From: Runella rosea
Lineage (GTDB): Bacteria; Bacteroidota; Bacteroidia; Cytophagales; Spirosomataceae
Reading direction: 5' to 3'
Assembly (NCBI RefSeq): GCF_003325355.1
Contig: NZ_CP030850.1
Location: forward strand, 1,488,001 to 1,552,000
DNA length: 64,000 bases
A model generated the notes under the pieces. It did not search any database. It worked only from the letters and a program-made list of their open reading frames with translations, and was not told where the DNA came from. Made by a program: the position numbers and the translations under genes. Shown one piece after another: positions 34,817 through 43,655 of this stretch (positions are counted from its first letter, which is position 1; each line of letters starts with the position of its first letter).

Positions 34817-36661
34817 ATGATTATGAAACAGTTGTCGCTCATCATTTTGTTTTTTACGGTCTGCTTCAGGCAGGTACTCGGACAAGTTACCGAAACGTCC
34901 ATCCGGGCAAAAATTGACAAGACACTGACCTTCTACGAATCAAAAAAGGACTCCATCAAACTGATGGCCGAACAAATTCGGGCCGATGCCCAGCGCATCG
35001 GATTAAAAAAAGAAGCCCTTTATTACCACCGTTTTATGGGCTTTTACTACGAATACGACGGCAAAATCGACCTCGCCGTCAAGTCGTACCTGACGCTTTT
35101 GAAAGAAGCCGAAAAGAATCAATTTTTTGATGAAAAATACCAAGCCATCGGCGACCTTGTTAACGTTTATATCAGTACGGAGCAAAATGAAAAAGCAAAA
35201 ATGCTGTTGTTTAAAGGCGTCTTGGAGGGACAAAAAGAAAAAGCAAACCCCCGACGGCTGTCCACGTATTACACCAATCTCGGCGTGATTTACCGCAAAG
35301 AATCCAAATTTGACAGCGCCTTTTATTACTACACGCAGGCCCTTAATATCAAAAAAAACATCAAAGATTCAGTCGGCATTGCCACGGTGTATATCAACCT
35401 AGCTACGCTGCTCATCAAACAGGGAAAATACGCCCAAGCCAAGCCTTACATTGAAAAAAACATTGCCTTTCACAAGGCGATTCACTCGGACGAAGATTTA
35501 TGGTATGACTACGGAAATATGTCCGAGATTTACCTTAAACTAAATCAGCGCAAAGAAGCCGAATGGTATGTAAATGAGTGCCTCAGGATTGCGAAAAAAA
35601 GCGGTTCAAAAACCAAAGAACACATCTCCATGAATTCCCTCGCCGACTTACACCGGTATTTTGGCGACTACAAAAAAGCCTATGAGTACTACGCCATTTA
35701 CGATAGTCTGGGAAAAGAATTGATTAACGCCGAGACCAATAAATCCATTGCGCAACTAAGAGAGCAGTACGAATCCGAGAAAAAGGAACAAGAAAACAAA
35801 CTCCTCAATCAGCAACTAAAACAGGAACAGCAACAGCGACTCATCTTCGGAATCAGCTTTTTGGGCGTGCTGCTGTTCTCGGGTGTGATTGGGTATTTTT
35901 TGGTCAAAAATCGGCAAAAAAACAAAATACTAAACGAAAAAAATGAGCTTATTGAGCGTCAGAATACCCGATTATCGGACCTAAACCGCGAAAAGAACCA
36001 GCTCATCAGTATTGTATCTCATGATTTGAGTACGCCGTTTTTGGTGATAAACACGTGGAATTCCATCTTAAAAATGAACCTAGATGCCGCCAATACCAAA
36101 GCTTTGGAGGCAGTCCAAATCATCGAAAAAAGCGTCAAACAGGGCATGAACTTGATACAGGACGTGCTAAACGTTGAAAAAGCAGAAACCAACAAACATA
36201 CGCTCCGCCTCGAAACCTTTGATTTGCAGACCTTAATGCAGGAGGTGCTCAACGAGTTTGCAGAAGCAGCCCACGCCAAAAACATTCAATTGTTATTTGA
36301 CCCAGCCCCTGAGCCTTTGCATCTCCTCTCCGACCCGCACTTGGTGCAACGGGTGCTTGAAAACCTCATCTCCAACGCCATCAAATATTCCAATCCGAAC
36401 GGCCGTGTGTGGGTCAATGCTGAAAAAAAAGACGATATCATGATACTGCACGTCAAAGATGAGGGCATTGGCATCGAAAGCAAGCACCTTCCTCATTTAT
36501 TCGAAAAATACAATACGGCCTCAGTCGCCACCGCTCTCAAGTCTTCTACGGGCTTAGGACTGAGCATTGTAAAACGGATTTTGGACGAAATCGGCGGTAT
36601 CATTCTTTGCAAAAGCGAACCCGGAAAAGGAACGGAATTTACGGTTCGGTTGGCGGTGTAA
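34817..36661 (+). CDS. TPR-domain sensor histidine kinase
   Basis: 614 residues (a second Met two codons in is equally possible). Signal or first TM at 1-22, then a periplasmic tetratricopeptide array (about 50-310) with repeats such as STYYTNLGVIYRKESKFDSA and TVYINLATLLIKQGKYAQA. A coiled coil (about 315-345) and a TM helix (LIFGISFLGVLLFSGVIGYFL) follow, then HisKA with His402 in SHDLSTPFLVINT and HATPase with NLISNAIKYSNPNG, DEGIGIE and TGLGLSIVKR. It pairs with the LuxR-type regulator just upstream. Periplasmic TPR sensors probably bind a protein or peptide ligand. Confidence 0.93.
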   Translation: MIMKQLSLIILFFTVCFRQVLGQVTETSIRAKIDKTLTFYESKKDSIKLMAEQIRADAQRIGLKKEALYYHRFMGFYYEYDGKIDLAVKSYLTLLKEAEKNQFFDEKYQAIGDLVNVYISTEQNEKAKMLLFKGVLEGQKEKANPRRLSTYYTNLGVIYRKESKFDSAFYYYTQALNIKKNIKDSVGIATVYINLATLLIKQGKYAQAKPYIEKNIAFHKAIHSDEDLWYDYGNMSEIYLKLNQRKEAEWYVNECLRIAKKSGSKTKEHISMNSLADLHRYFGDYKKAYEYYAIYDSLGKELINAETNKSIAQLREQYESEKKEQENKLLNQQLKQEQQQRLIFGISFLGVLLFSGVIGYFLVKNRQKNKILNEKNELIERQNTRLSDLNREKNQLISIVSHDLSTPFLVINTWNSILKMNLDAANTKALEAVQIIEKSVKQGMNLIQDVLNVEKAETNKHTLRLETFDLQTLMQEVLNEFAEAAHAKNIQLLFDPAPEPLHLLSDPHLVQRVLENLISNAIKYSNPNGRVWVNAEKKDDIMILHVKDEGIGIESKHLPHLFEKYNTASVATALKSSTGLGLSIVKRILDEIGGIILCKSEPGKGTEFTVRLAV

Positions 36662-36730
36662 GTAAAAAAAGTAATGCTTTCAAATGCAAAAAATCATTAT
36701 CTAATAGCCATTCCCTTTACTATCAACCTT

Positions 36731-37117
36731 ATGAAAATTCTAAAATCCTCCATCTGCGCCCTACTTTTGATGGGCATGAGTTTATTTGAAAGCGTTGCCC
36801 AAAATAAGCCCAATGAGGGTAAGATAACCGTCTTTATAAAATACAAAACTCAGCCGTCCAAAGAAGACATGGCTTTGAAGGCATTGCAGGAGTTAATCGC
36901 AAAAGTGAAGAAAGAGCCCCATTATGTAAGCATTGTTCTGCACGTTGACCCCAACGATAAAAGCAATATTTTACTCTATGAACAATGGGCCGATGAAGAC
37001 TATTACAAAGGAGCGCATATGAAAACCGCACATCTTTTACAATTCATCAATGATTCGAGGCAATTTTTGGCAGGCCCACCAGATATTTCATTTTGGAAAG
37101 CTCAAAACTTACATTGA
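36731..37117 (+). CDS. Secreted antibiotic biosynthesis monooxygenase (ABM)-domain protein
   Basis: About 128 residues from the ATG at 36731, which gives a clean signal peptide (ILKSSICALLLMGMSLFESV, ending AQ); the longer frame from 36674 would bury it. The mature part is one ABM ferredoxin-like domain: ITVFIKYKTQP, ALQELIAKVKKEP, ILLYEQWADEDYYKGAHMKT. ABM proteins act as small monooxygenases or binding proteins, but a catalytic assignment is not possible here. It is 69 bp downstream of the TPR kinase gene on the same strand and may be part of the same transcript or its target. Confidence 0.8.
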   Translation: MKILKSSICALLLMGMSLFESVAQNKPNEGKITVFIKYKTQPSKEDMALKALQELIAKVKKEPHYVSIVLHVDPNDKSNILLYEQWADEDYYKGAHMKTAHLLQFINDSRQFLAGPPDISFWKAQNLH

Positions 37118-37318
37118 CAAATATTTGGGGTTCAACTCTCAGATTCATCAAGTTTAGTGAAAGAAGACTTCTGACCTAAAAATTGGTCGTTACTAAGTCA
37201 CAAAGTAAGTATTTATGGATAAATCCATTCTAGATATTTTACACTTTATTTTGTACTTTAATTGCAATTTAGCGTACCAAGAAATAGTGCCTCCCTCTCA
37301 TTAAACCATGATTTTCAG

Positions 37319-37975
37319 ATGAAAAAGCTAAACTTTTTTTTTATCATTTTCTGCTTTTGGGGAATATGCGGGAATTTATCAGCCCAAAACAGTACAATTT
37401 TGCCAAGTTCTTTACAACTTCCCAACGTTGCAACGTTGGGAAGTTGTACGGCTTCTCAAAAAGGACAATTAGTATTATTAACCACAGACAATAAAACCTA
37501 TTATTGCAATGGATCGGCCTGGCAAGCCTTACTTACTGGGGTCAATCCTTGGTCGGTCAACGGGACTCATATCTACAACAATAATTCAGGAAATGTGGGT
37601 ATAGGCATACAATCACCCACCCAGAAGCTGGATATCGTAGGCAATATTAAACTAACAGGTGAAGTAAATGCAACTCCTACTGGTACCTATAATTTAGTTC
37701 CCATTGCTGTTGCCTCGGTTCAAGATAATGGGATCCTATTAACGGGTACATCCAACATTGGTACCATTGAAACCGTATCGGCGGGTTATAAAAGAATTAC
37801 AATAACTGGTCAAACGCTATCGATTGGTGCTAATTCAGTAGTAGGTTCCGTTTTTTCTGCATTTCCAGCATTTGTGAGTTTCTTAATCATCGATGGAAAA
37901 TTAGAGATTAAAACCTACAATAGTTCTGGCACTTTGCAAAATGCCCCTTTTTCTTTTACAATTTACAAAGAGTAA
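37319..37975 (+). CDS. Secreted surface protein with GNVGIG fibre motif
   Basis: 218 residues from the ATG at 37319, which begins a signal peptide (KLNFFFIIFCFWGICGNLSA); the frame is open further upstream but without a plausible start. After the signal are a short strand region, CTASQKGQLVLLTTDNKTYY (a module common before Bacteroidota tail-type repeats), and NSGNVGIGIQSPTQKLDIVG, the repeat found in S74-linked fibres. There is no C-terminal chaperone or sorting domain. Codons 32-43, directly after the signal peptide, are part of a perfect 36-bp DNA palindrome (37413-37448). Probably exported to the surface; function unknown. Confidence 0.7.
   Translation: MKKLNFFFIIFCFWGICGNLSAQNSTILPSSLQLPNVATLGSCTASQKGQLVLLTTDNKTYYCNGSAWQALLTGVNPWSVNGTHIYNNNSGNVGIGIQSPTQKLDIVGNIKLTGEVNATPTGTYNLVPIAVASVQDNGILLTGTSNIGTIETVSAGYKRITITGQTLSIGANSVVGSVFSAFPAFVSFLIIDGKLEIKTYNSSGTLQNAPFSFTIYKE
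37413..37448. repeat. Perfect 36-bp palindrome inside a coding region
   Basis: TACAACTTCCCAACGTTG is followed immediately by its exact reverse complement, with no spacer. It covers codons for LQLPNVATLGSC of the surface protein. As RNA it would fold into an 18-bp stem. Confidence 0.9.
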
Positions 37976-38036
37976 AACACCTCAAAAAATATCCCTAAAT
38001 TGCCATAGATACCCCAACCCATTATTCTCCATACCA

Positions 38037-38564
38037 ATGATACAGTATTTTACGCTGCCCGGCTACGGCAACTCTCCCGCCCAACATTGGCAAACTCATT
38101 TTGAGCAACAATTGAGCAATTGCCGACGAATAAACCAGAAAAGATGGACGGGTGTAACCTGCGACGACTGGACCAGCGAAATTGAAAAAACGCTGAAAGA
38201 CCTCGACACCTCCGAGACAATCTTGATCACGCACAGCCTTGGCGGGATTGCCTTGGCACATTGGGCGGCCAAACATCCAAAAAAAATCAAAGGTGCCATG
38301 ATTGTGGCCCCTCCCGATATCGATAACCCCTACATGGATTTGTCGTTGCAGAGTTTTGCGCCCATCCCGCTTCAACCCCTCCCTTTTCCGTCGGTAGTGG
38401 TAGCAAGCACCAACGACCTCTGGACTTCCATGGATCGGTACAAGTTCTTTGCCGAATCTTGGGGAAGTAAACTGGTCTCTATCGGCGACGCAGGCCACAT
38501 CAACGTCCATTCAGGTTATGGACGCTGGGACGAAGGATTAGAAATCCTCAAAACCCTCGTTTGA
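38037..38564 (+). CDS. RBBP9/YdeN-family serine hydrolase
   Basis: 175 residues from the ATG at 38037 (IQYFTLPGYGNSPAQHWQTH). It carries the conserved PGYGNS-xHWQ opening and the nucleophile elbow ILITHSLGGIALAHWA with Ser in THSLGG. The late Asp lies in VVVASTNDLW and His in DAGHINVHSGYG, completing the Ser-Asp-His triad. Family members are small cytoplasmic hydrolases of unknown physiological substrate. The gene follows the surface protein by 61 bp and precedes a small repeated hairpin. Confident family, unknown role. Confidence 0.9.
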   Translation: MIQYFTLPGYGNSPAQHWQTHFEQQLSNCRRINQKRWTGVTCDDWTSEIEKTLKDLDTSETILITHSLGGIALAHWAAKHPKKIKGAMIVAPPDIDNPYMDLSLQSFAPIPLQPLPFPSVVVASTNDLWTSMDRYKFFAESWGSKLVSIGDAGHINVHSGYGRWDEGLEILKTLV

Positions 38565-38575
38565 AAGGCTTTAGA

Positions 38576-38603
38576 TTTTGTTGGTGAAAAAACATCAACA
38601 AAG
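38576..38603. repeat. Small intergenic hairpin repeat, copy 1
   Basis: TTTTGTTGGTG, 6-nt loop, CATCAACAAAG, followed by ACGCAT. A close copy (TTTTGTTGGTG/CACCAACAAAG) is at 44440-44467, also just past a plus-strand gene. It probably serves as a 3'-end hairpin or is a dispersed REP-like element. Confidence 0.6.
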
Positions 38604-38643
38604 ACGCATAAGACCCCATTCAGTTTTCAGACAGATTTGGGTC

Positions 38644-39174
38644 TTATTTTTTTGTCTGATGCTGGGTGCTATCCGTAACTGCGGGTGGAATGCGCTTCAT
38701 CAAAGACTCCAGGGATTCTATCTTTCGGTACAATACCTGAATTTCTTTGCTCTTTTTTTGGTCCTTTAAGTAGTCAAAAAAGATATGGTCAAACGCAAGC
38801 AATATAAGAACCAGCGCAAAACAGGAGGGTGATACCTTAAAACCGTCAAATTTGTCTTTTATAAATTTAAGCATTATTGTGCTCTCCTTCTTATTTCTAA
38901 GTTGCCACTCATAGAGGCTCCCCAATTTAACAACTTCATTTCCCCGGCCTGTGATACATACTTCGTACTCATACCCTACGTTTCCGGCACAAACGATACA
39001 TATCCTATTATCAGCCAATCGATTAACCACTATTTTTATTTCTTCTTTATTGCACTGGTGCAGGGTTGTCATTTGTTCAACCAATGGCCCCATATTCAAT
39101 CTACCATTATGCTTTGCAACAATTTTAATAATTTGATCAGCTATTGCAAACTGTGTTTCAGTAAGCGTCGTCAT
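38644..39174 (-). CDS. Membrane-anchored winged-helix-like protein
   Basis: 176 residues. The N-terminal part (about 1-75) looks like a winged helix: TETQFAIADQIIKIVAKHNG, LVEQMTTLHQCNKEEIKIVV and a strand pair with ICIVCAG/YEYEVCITGRG. A hydrophobic helix (SPSCFALVLILLAFDHIFF) at about 114-132 is followed by a coiled coil (KSKEIQVLYRKIESLESL). No family was recognised. It is the reverse of the usual order for coiled-coil signalling proteins and may be a membrane-tethered regulator. It is divergent from the next region and convergent with the hydrolase gene. Confidence 0.5.
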   Translation of the reverse strand: MTTLTETQFAIADQIIKIVAKHNGRLNMGPLVEQMTTLHQCNKEEIKIVVNRLADNRICIVCAGNVGYEYEVCITGRGNEVVKLGSLYEWQLRNKKESTIMLKFIKDKFDGFKVSPSCFALVLILLAFDHIFFDYLKDQKKSKEIQVLYRKIESLESLMKRIPPAVTDSTQHQTKK

Positions 39175-39573
39175 CCTGGAATACCTTTAACTTTACAGTC
39201 CATTCCTGATTACAATGGCCCTGTCTAATGATTTTTTAATTAAGTGATATAAAGGGCAATTAATTCAATGTATGCCGTAAATACAACCGACTGTCTATTT
39301 TTTTGGACTTATTGGAATAATTCAAATGCCCCCAAAAACCTGCTTGCACAGTGCTTCTTTTTGATTATTAACGGCCCTTTTTTGTCCAAAAACCAAGGAT
39401 TAATGTAAATACGCTAACTAGTATACGTTAGTTCGTTTACCCATTAAAAATCTTAATTTGAAAGAATCTTTCAGCCCTTATTCCCCTTTTTCGTCTGACA
39501 AGCCATCCCCAAACCATCAAAGTGCCACTCAGCTAAAAAAATGACCTATCTGTCTAAATTTTAAACCCTTACT
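39175..39573. other. AT-rich intergenic region without genes
   Basis: About 400 bp. Two short hairpins are visible, CTAAC/GTTAG at 39414-39431 and GAAAG/CTTTC near 39461-39473. No open frame or RNA gene could be supported. Confidence 0.4.
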
Positions 39574-39681
39574 TCCAAAGATTTATTGCAACGGATACCG
39601 CAACACCAGCTCGACAGCTACATTAGGGTTACCCCCGAATCGCTGAGCAGAATCAGAAAGCGAATCCTGAAAGTCAAATAA
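39574..39681 (+). pseudogene. C-terminal remnant of a Crp/Fnr-family regulator
   Basis: The frame reads SKDLLQRIPQHQLDSY, then IRVTPESLSRIRKRI and LKVK, then a stop. This is the highly conserved end of Bacteroidota Crp/Fnr-type regulators (LLQRIPQ-Q-ASYLGITPESLSRIRK), containing the DNA-recognition helix. A stop codon lies four codons before the remnant in the same frame, and nothing upstream resembles the cNMP-binding domain, so only about 35 residues survive. It ends 3 bp before the convergent DUF4386 gene. DUF4386 genes are often linked to regulators, so this was probably a lost partner. Confidence 0.7.
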
Positions 39682-39683
39682 CG

Positions 39684-40364
39684 TTAGCTTCCCCTCCCTC
39701 CTTTCCACACCAGCCAGCCCGCAAGTCCCAGTTCTCCAAGAGCCATGGGCGCACTCAACACGGCGTCTACTGTGGCTTTGTAATGCTCATAATTTGGCAA
39801 AAGAAGCTGCGCCACATTCGCAAAAAGGTAACAAACCGACGCTACGAGCATTAAGATTCCCAGAATTTTGGAAATAAAACCCGACCGGAGCATTAAATAA
39901 CCCAGTAAAAACAGATGGCCGCCAAAAACAATTAATCCCAACGACCACATGGCCAAAAAAGCCCTAAAACTGGTCATGGTCAAGGACACACTTTGGGGCT
40001 GACCCATTACTTCTGGTAAAATACCCACCAGATTCAACAACGCAACGCCCAACAAAGCGGCGTAGACCAGGCGCAACCACGCCGAAAGCAACGACAACGA
40101 TTCATTGACCTGCTTAAAGAAAAGATAAAGTGCCCAAGCCACCACCACGTCAAGCATCAGAATAATGACAAACGAAAACAGCACCCACCGAAACAGGGCC
40201 GTTGATTCGTTCAGGTTTTTTAGTGTGGCGGGGCCATCGTTTGCCACGTATATATTTTCAAATCCGTACCCGTAGGCAAATCCCGCAATGAGGGCCATTG
40301 CAATCAGTGAGAAGCCTGCCATGAGGGCCATTTTTGGGGATGTTTGGTGCATTTTAGTATCCAT
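39684..40364 (-). CDS. DUF4386 membrane protein
   Basis: 226 residues from the ATG at 40364 (DTKMHQTSPKMALMAGFSLI). A frame open 45 bp further upstream lacks support. Six hydrophobic helices are visible, e.g. MALMAGFSLIAMALIAGFAY, WVLFSFVIILMLDVVVAWAL and YAALLGVALLNLVGI, matching DUF4386. The loop GYGFENIYVANDGPATLKNL is the conserved first periplasmic loop. Function is unknown for the family. It converges with the Crp/Fnr remnant, whose stop codon is 3 bp from its own. Confidence 0.85.
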   Translation of the reverse strand: MDTKMHQTSPKMALMAGFSLIAMALIAGFAYGYGFENIYVANDGPATLKNLNESTALFRWVLFSFVIILMLDVVVAWALYLFFKQVNESLSLLSAWLRLVYAALLGVALLNLVGILPEVMGQPQSVSLTMTSFRAFLAMWSLGLIVFGGHLFLLGYLMLRSGFISKILGILMLVASVCYLFANVAQLLLPNYEHYKATVDAVLSAPMALGELGLAGWLVWKGGRGS

Positions 40365-40409
40365 TTCTTTGCTTTTTTGTGAATGATGGCCCAAAATTAC
40401 CGCCCCCAA

Positions 40410-40692
40410 ATTCTCTATCCATTGACTTTGGGTAAGAAATGAAATCGGGCATGGTAGGGTGTTTGTAGCTAGAATGGGTTACTATCACAAAAGCGCATAA
40501 TAGCCTGACCAAAAATTTCAACAACTTAACCTACTTTTACAACAATCCAAAGGAATTCCTTTTTTTGAGGCCATCATTAAACGTTAGTTTTACAACCGAA
40601 GTAACACTACCTATAATGAAATTATCTTTTTTATATTTCACCCTGCTTTCAGCCACACAGGCCTCAAATTCAACTATTTAACCAAATCAACT
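40410..40692. other. Intergenic region upstream of the YHYH operon
   Basis: 283 bp with no clear gene. A 21-codon open frame at 40616-40681 (MKLSFLYFTLLSATQASNST) reads like an export signal but stops just before the YHYH start, so it may be a leader or chance. The promoter of the five-gene operon must lie here. Confidence 0.4.
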
Positions 40693-41466
40693 ATGGATTC
40701 CCAAAAAACACCCATCAACAAATTGGCGCTCGCAATTTTCATTACAATGAGTTTGGCTAGCTGTAACAGTGACGACACCGACACCACGACTCCTGTTTCT
40801 ACCGAAGTGCCTGCCGTTTACAAAAAAATTTACGGAGCCACGAGCATTACCAGCGACGGCACCTACATCACCATCAAAACCAAAAACTTACCCGACCATA
40901 AAAGCCCCTATTATGCGGCAGGAAATGCGTTGTATGAAGCTTACAGCGGGAAGACCTTCAGCGGAGTCAATTTTGCCAAGAATCCGAATACGATTGCCGA
41001 ATATAACGCCACTGTTAAAATTCCGCTAAACCCCAAAGTGGATGCGGCGCACGCTGCCACGCCCTTGGGGCCCATCGGGATTGCACTCAATGGCGTAGCG
41101 TTGTTTAATCAATATGCTGGCCCCAACAACCAAGCATTAACGGGCGAGATTGCGAGTTTTGATAAATACTATGGACACCCCCAAAACACTGGCGTGTACC
41201 ATTATCACGTTGAGCCGTTGTATCTGACCACCGTCAAATCCACAAAATCAGGCCTGATGGGCTTTTTATTGGACGGCTTTCCCGTGTACGGGCCACAAGA
41301 AGAAAATGGCACAACTGTGACCAGCAGTATGCTGGATGCCTATCACGGGCATACGCACCCCACGGCCGATTATCCAAACGGTATCTACCACTATCATTTT
41401 ACCGCCGACGCACCTTACCTGAATGGAAGCGGCTATTACGGAACGCCAGGAACGATAACGCAATAA
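40693..41466 (+). CDS. YHYH-domain lipoprotein
   Basis: 257 residues. Lipobox SLASC (about Cys23). The YHYH family domain covers residues about 50-250. The two namesake motifs are GVYHYHVEP and GIYHYHFTA, with LDGFPVYGPQEENG and LDAYHGHTHPT between them. The many histidines suggest metal binding, possibly copper, on the envelope side. The next gene starts directly at its stop codon (TAA-ATG), giving a translationally coupled operon with YwqK-like, SCO and LytS/LytR genes. The SCO partner supports a copper or redox role, but this is inference. Confidence 0.9.
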   Translation: MDSQKTPINKLALAIFITMSLASCNSDDTDTTTPVSTEVPAVYKKIYGATSITSDGTYITIKTKNLPDHKSPYYAAGNALYEAYSGKTFSGVNFAKNPNTIAEYNATVKIPLNPKVDAAHAATPLGPIGIALNGVALFNQYAGPNNQALTGEIASFDKYYGHPQNTGVYHYHVEPLYLTTVKSTKSGLMGFLLDGFPVYGPQEENGTTVTSSMLDAYHGHTHPTADYPNGIYHYHFTADAPYLNGSGYYGTPGTITQ

Positions 41467-42036
41467 ATGAAATCTTACAAAACAGTTTTCTGGTTTCTTC
41501 TGGCCTGCTCTTGCAGCAAGCCAAAAGAAACCGTCCCTAAAACCTATCTTCTCCGATCTTCGGGCAGTATCTCAGTAAAAAATGACATTGTTTTTGTGGA
41601 TAATCAAGCCTACAACGGTTTTTTGGTGGAACTCTCTCCCACCCATGACACACTCGCCTTGGAAGGTTATTACAAAGGCAAGCTGAGTGGACTGTACAAA
41701 AAATGGTATCCAAACAAACAGTTACGGGAAGAAAGAAATTACCTGAACGGGCAAAAACACGGCAAACAGGTCTCTTATTGGGAAAACGGCACCAAACGAT
41801 TTGAATTTATGGCCGTAAACGATGCCTATGAGGGTGAATTGAAGGAATGGAGCCAAAACGGGAAGTTGTATCATCTGGGTACTTATGTAAAGGGACAAGA
41901 GGAAGGACCTCAAAAAATGTGGTATGATAATGGAAAAATACGCGCCAATTATGTCATCATTAAAGGGAAAAGATACGGATTATTGGGCACCAAAAACTGT
42001 AAAAATGTATCAGACAGCATTTTTGTTGTTAAGTAG
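41467..42036 (+). CDS. YwqK-family MORN-repeat lipoprotein
   Basis: 189 residues. Lipobox LLACS near Cys15, then four to five MORN-type repeats: GKLSGLYKKWYPNKQLREE, GQKHGKQVSYWENGTKRF, AYEGELKEWSQNGKLYHLG, GQEEGPQKMWYDNGKIR. The YwqK family is named as an antitoxin in one context, but many Bacteroidota copies are just surface MORN proteins. No toxin gene is next to it. It begins at the stop of the YHYH gene and its 3' end overlaps the SCO gene by 32 bp. Confidence 0.85.
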   Translation: MKSYKTVFWFLLACSCSKPKETVPKTYLLRSSGSISVKNDIVFVDNQAYNGFLVELSPTHDTLALEGYYKGKLSGLYKKWYPNKQLREERNYLNGQKHGKQVSYWENGTKRFEFMAVNDAYEGELKEWSQNGKLYHLGTYVKGQEEGPQKMWYDNGKIRANYVIIKGKRYGLLGTKNCKNVSDSIFVVK

Positions 42037-42643
42037 CATGCTCCTGCTCGGCTGTACTGAAAATGGCTCGGGTACCACGGCATTGCCCTATTATAATGAT
42101 CCCGATTTTACGCCCCTATTTGTCAAAAACGAAGCGGAGATAAAAGAAAAAATCTCGCATAGCATCAGCGATTTTTCTTTTTTAAATCAGGACAGTATCC
42201 TCATTTCACAGGAAAACATCGAAGGAAAAATCCACGTTGCCAACTTCATTTTTACTTCCTGCATAAGTATCTGTCCAGTAATGACCAAAAATATGAAAAT
42301 TGTCAGTGATAGCGCAACGAATGACATTGTACTTCTCTCTTTTTCGGTCATGCCCTGGATTGATACGCCTACCGTACTTAAAAAATTTACGGAAAAACAC
42401 CAAATCAAAAATAAACAGTGGCATTTTTTAACCGGAAGTAAATCAGGCATTTATCAATTGGCCCGAAAATCATATTTTGCCGAAGAAGACATTGGCTTCA
42501 GTAAAGACAGTACAGAGTTTCTTCATACAGAGCACTTTATTTTGGTAGATAAAAACAAGAGAATCAGAGGCATCTACAACGGAACCCTGAGCTTGGAAAT
42601 GCAAAAACTATTGGAAGATATAAAAACGCTGAAAGGAGAATAA
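42005..42643 (+). CDS. SCO1/SenC-family lipoprotein
   Basis: 212 residues from the ATG at 42005, which gives a lipoprotein signal (LLLSSMLLLGC, Cys17); the frame is open further upstream inside the previous gene. It is thioredoxin-like with the SCO motif FTSCISICPVMT (Cys86, Cys90) and a late His177 in TEHFILVDK, the three copper ligands of SCO proteins. SCO proteins deliver copper to cytochrome oxidase CuA or act as thiol oxidoreductases. The overlap with YwqK and the 1-bp gap to the kinase gene make a tightly coupled operon. Confidence 0.9.
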   Translation: MYQTAFLLLSSMLLLGCTENGSGTTALPYYNDPDFTPLFVKNEAEIKEKISHSISDFSFLNQDSILISQENIEGKIHVANFIFTSCISICPVMTKNMKIVSDSATNDIVLLSFSVMPWIDTPTVLKKFTEKHQIKNKQWHFLTGSKSGIYQLARKSYFAEEDIGFSKDSTEFLHTEHFILVDKNKRIRGIYNGTLSLEMQKLLEDIKTLKGE

Positions 42644-42644
42644 C

Positions 42645-43655
42645 GTGAACAGAACTATAAGTCGTGTACTAAAAAAATTCGGTATTGCCGTCTTGGTAGC
42701 CCTCCTGTTTAAAGTACTGTTCTTTAGATTAATTGATTTTTTAGAACCCGACTTATTCATCATCCCCTTCATCGTTTTGATACTCTGGGAAGGCAATACT
42801 TATATTGACCAGCAATTAGAAAAAAGATACAGTTGGTTAGGCAATACGCAACAAAGAATATTCAGTCAATTTGTCTTTAGCCTTTTTTTTACAGCTATTT
42901 CGCTGTTTTTATTAATGAACTTCCTTCATTTTATTAAATTCGGCGAAATACGTTTGCTCAACAAAGCCATCAGGCAGATGTTTATTCCAGCCATAATTAT
43001 TACTTTTTTGGGCTTAGTGAGCTATATTTCAAGTCAATTTTTTAGGGCTTGGAACCAAAGTATGGTAGAAATTGAAAAATATAAAACTGCCAGCGCAACC
43101 GCCCAACTTGAAAACCTAAAAAACCAACTTAATCCCCACTTTTTGTTCAATAATCTCAGCGTATTGAGTTCATTGGTGTACCAAAACCAAGACAAAGCAG
43201 TTGATTTTATCAACGAACTGTCAAAAGTGTATCGGTATGTATTGGACAGCAAAAATGCCGAGTTGGTCAATCTACAAGAAGAGTTAGATTTTCTAGAACA
43301 TTACATGTATTTATTAAAAATACGATTTGGGAGCAGCATTAGGTTTGTCCTCAACATCTCAGCCCCTGCTAAAAGCCTCTATTTGCCACCCATGTGTCTA
43401 CAAATGTTGGTCGAAAACACCATTCAACACAACGAAACCTCACAGGCCAACCCGTTGCAGGTAACGATTTTCACCGAAAAAAATCGGTTATTGATCACAA
43501 ATCCGATTCAGCCCCGAAGCGATAAAGTCAAAAGCTCACAGACAGGACTAAAAAATATGCAAGTACGATACCAGTTTTTTACCGACGACAAAATAGAAAT
43601 CATCCGTACGGATAAAGCATTTACCGTAATTTTGCCTTTACTTTTAAAGCCATGA
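42645..43655 (+). CDS. LytS/YehU-type sensor histidine kinase
   Basis: 336 residues from a GTG at 42645; AGGAG stands about 7 bp upstream, one of few Shine-Dalgarno-like sites here, 1 bp after the SCO stop. Four TM helices (about 10-30, 38-50, 70-92, 108-128), a short coiled linker, then the His_kinase domain with His165 in NQLNPHFLFNNL and a HATPase with PPMCLQMLVENTIQHN. It lacks a large extracellular sensor; input probably comes through the TM bundle. It overlaps its LytTR regulator by 4 bp. Confidence 0.93.
   Translation: MNRTISRVLKKFGIAVLVALLFKVLFFRLIDFLEPDLFIIPFIVLILWEGNTYIDQQLEKRYSWLGNTQQRIFSQFVFSLFFTAISLFLLMNFLHFIKFGEIRLLNKAIRQMFIPAIIITFLGLVSYISSQFFRAWNQSMVEIEKYKTASATAQLENLKNQLNPHFLFNNLSVLSSLVYQNQDKAVDFINELSKVYRYVLDSKNAELVNLQEELDFLEHYMYLLKIRFGSSIRFVLNISAPAKSLYLPPMCLQMLVENTIQHNETSQANPLQVTIFTEKNRLLITNPIQPRSDKVKSSQTGLKNMQVRYQFFTDDKIEIIRTDKAFTVILPLLLKP

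Noticed and set aside
39414-39431. CTAAC/GTTAG hairpin compared with the cassette palindromes
   Set aside because: Only 5-bp arms and no shared core; unlikely to be related to sites A-C.
40616-40681. 21-codon signal-like open frame upstream of the YHYH gene
   Set aside because: Too short, no ribosome binding evidence and no homologue known; left as part of the intergenic note.
41467-42036. YwqK called as an antitoxin
   Set aside because: No toxin gene is adjacent and it has a lipobox; treated as an envelope MORN protein.
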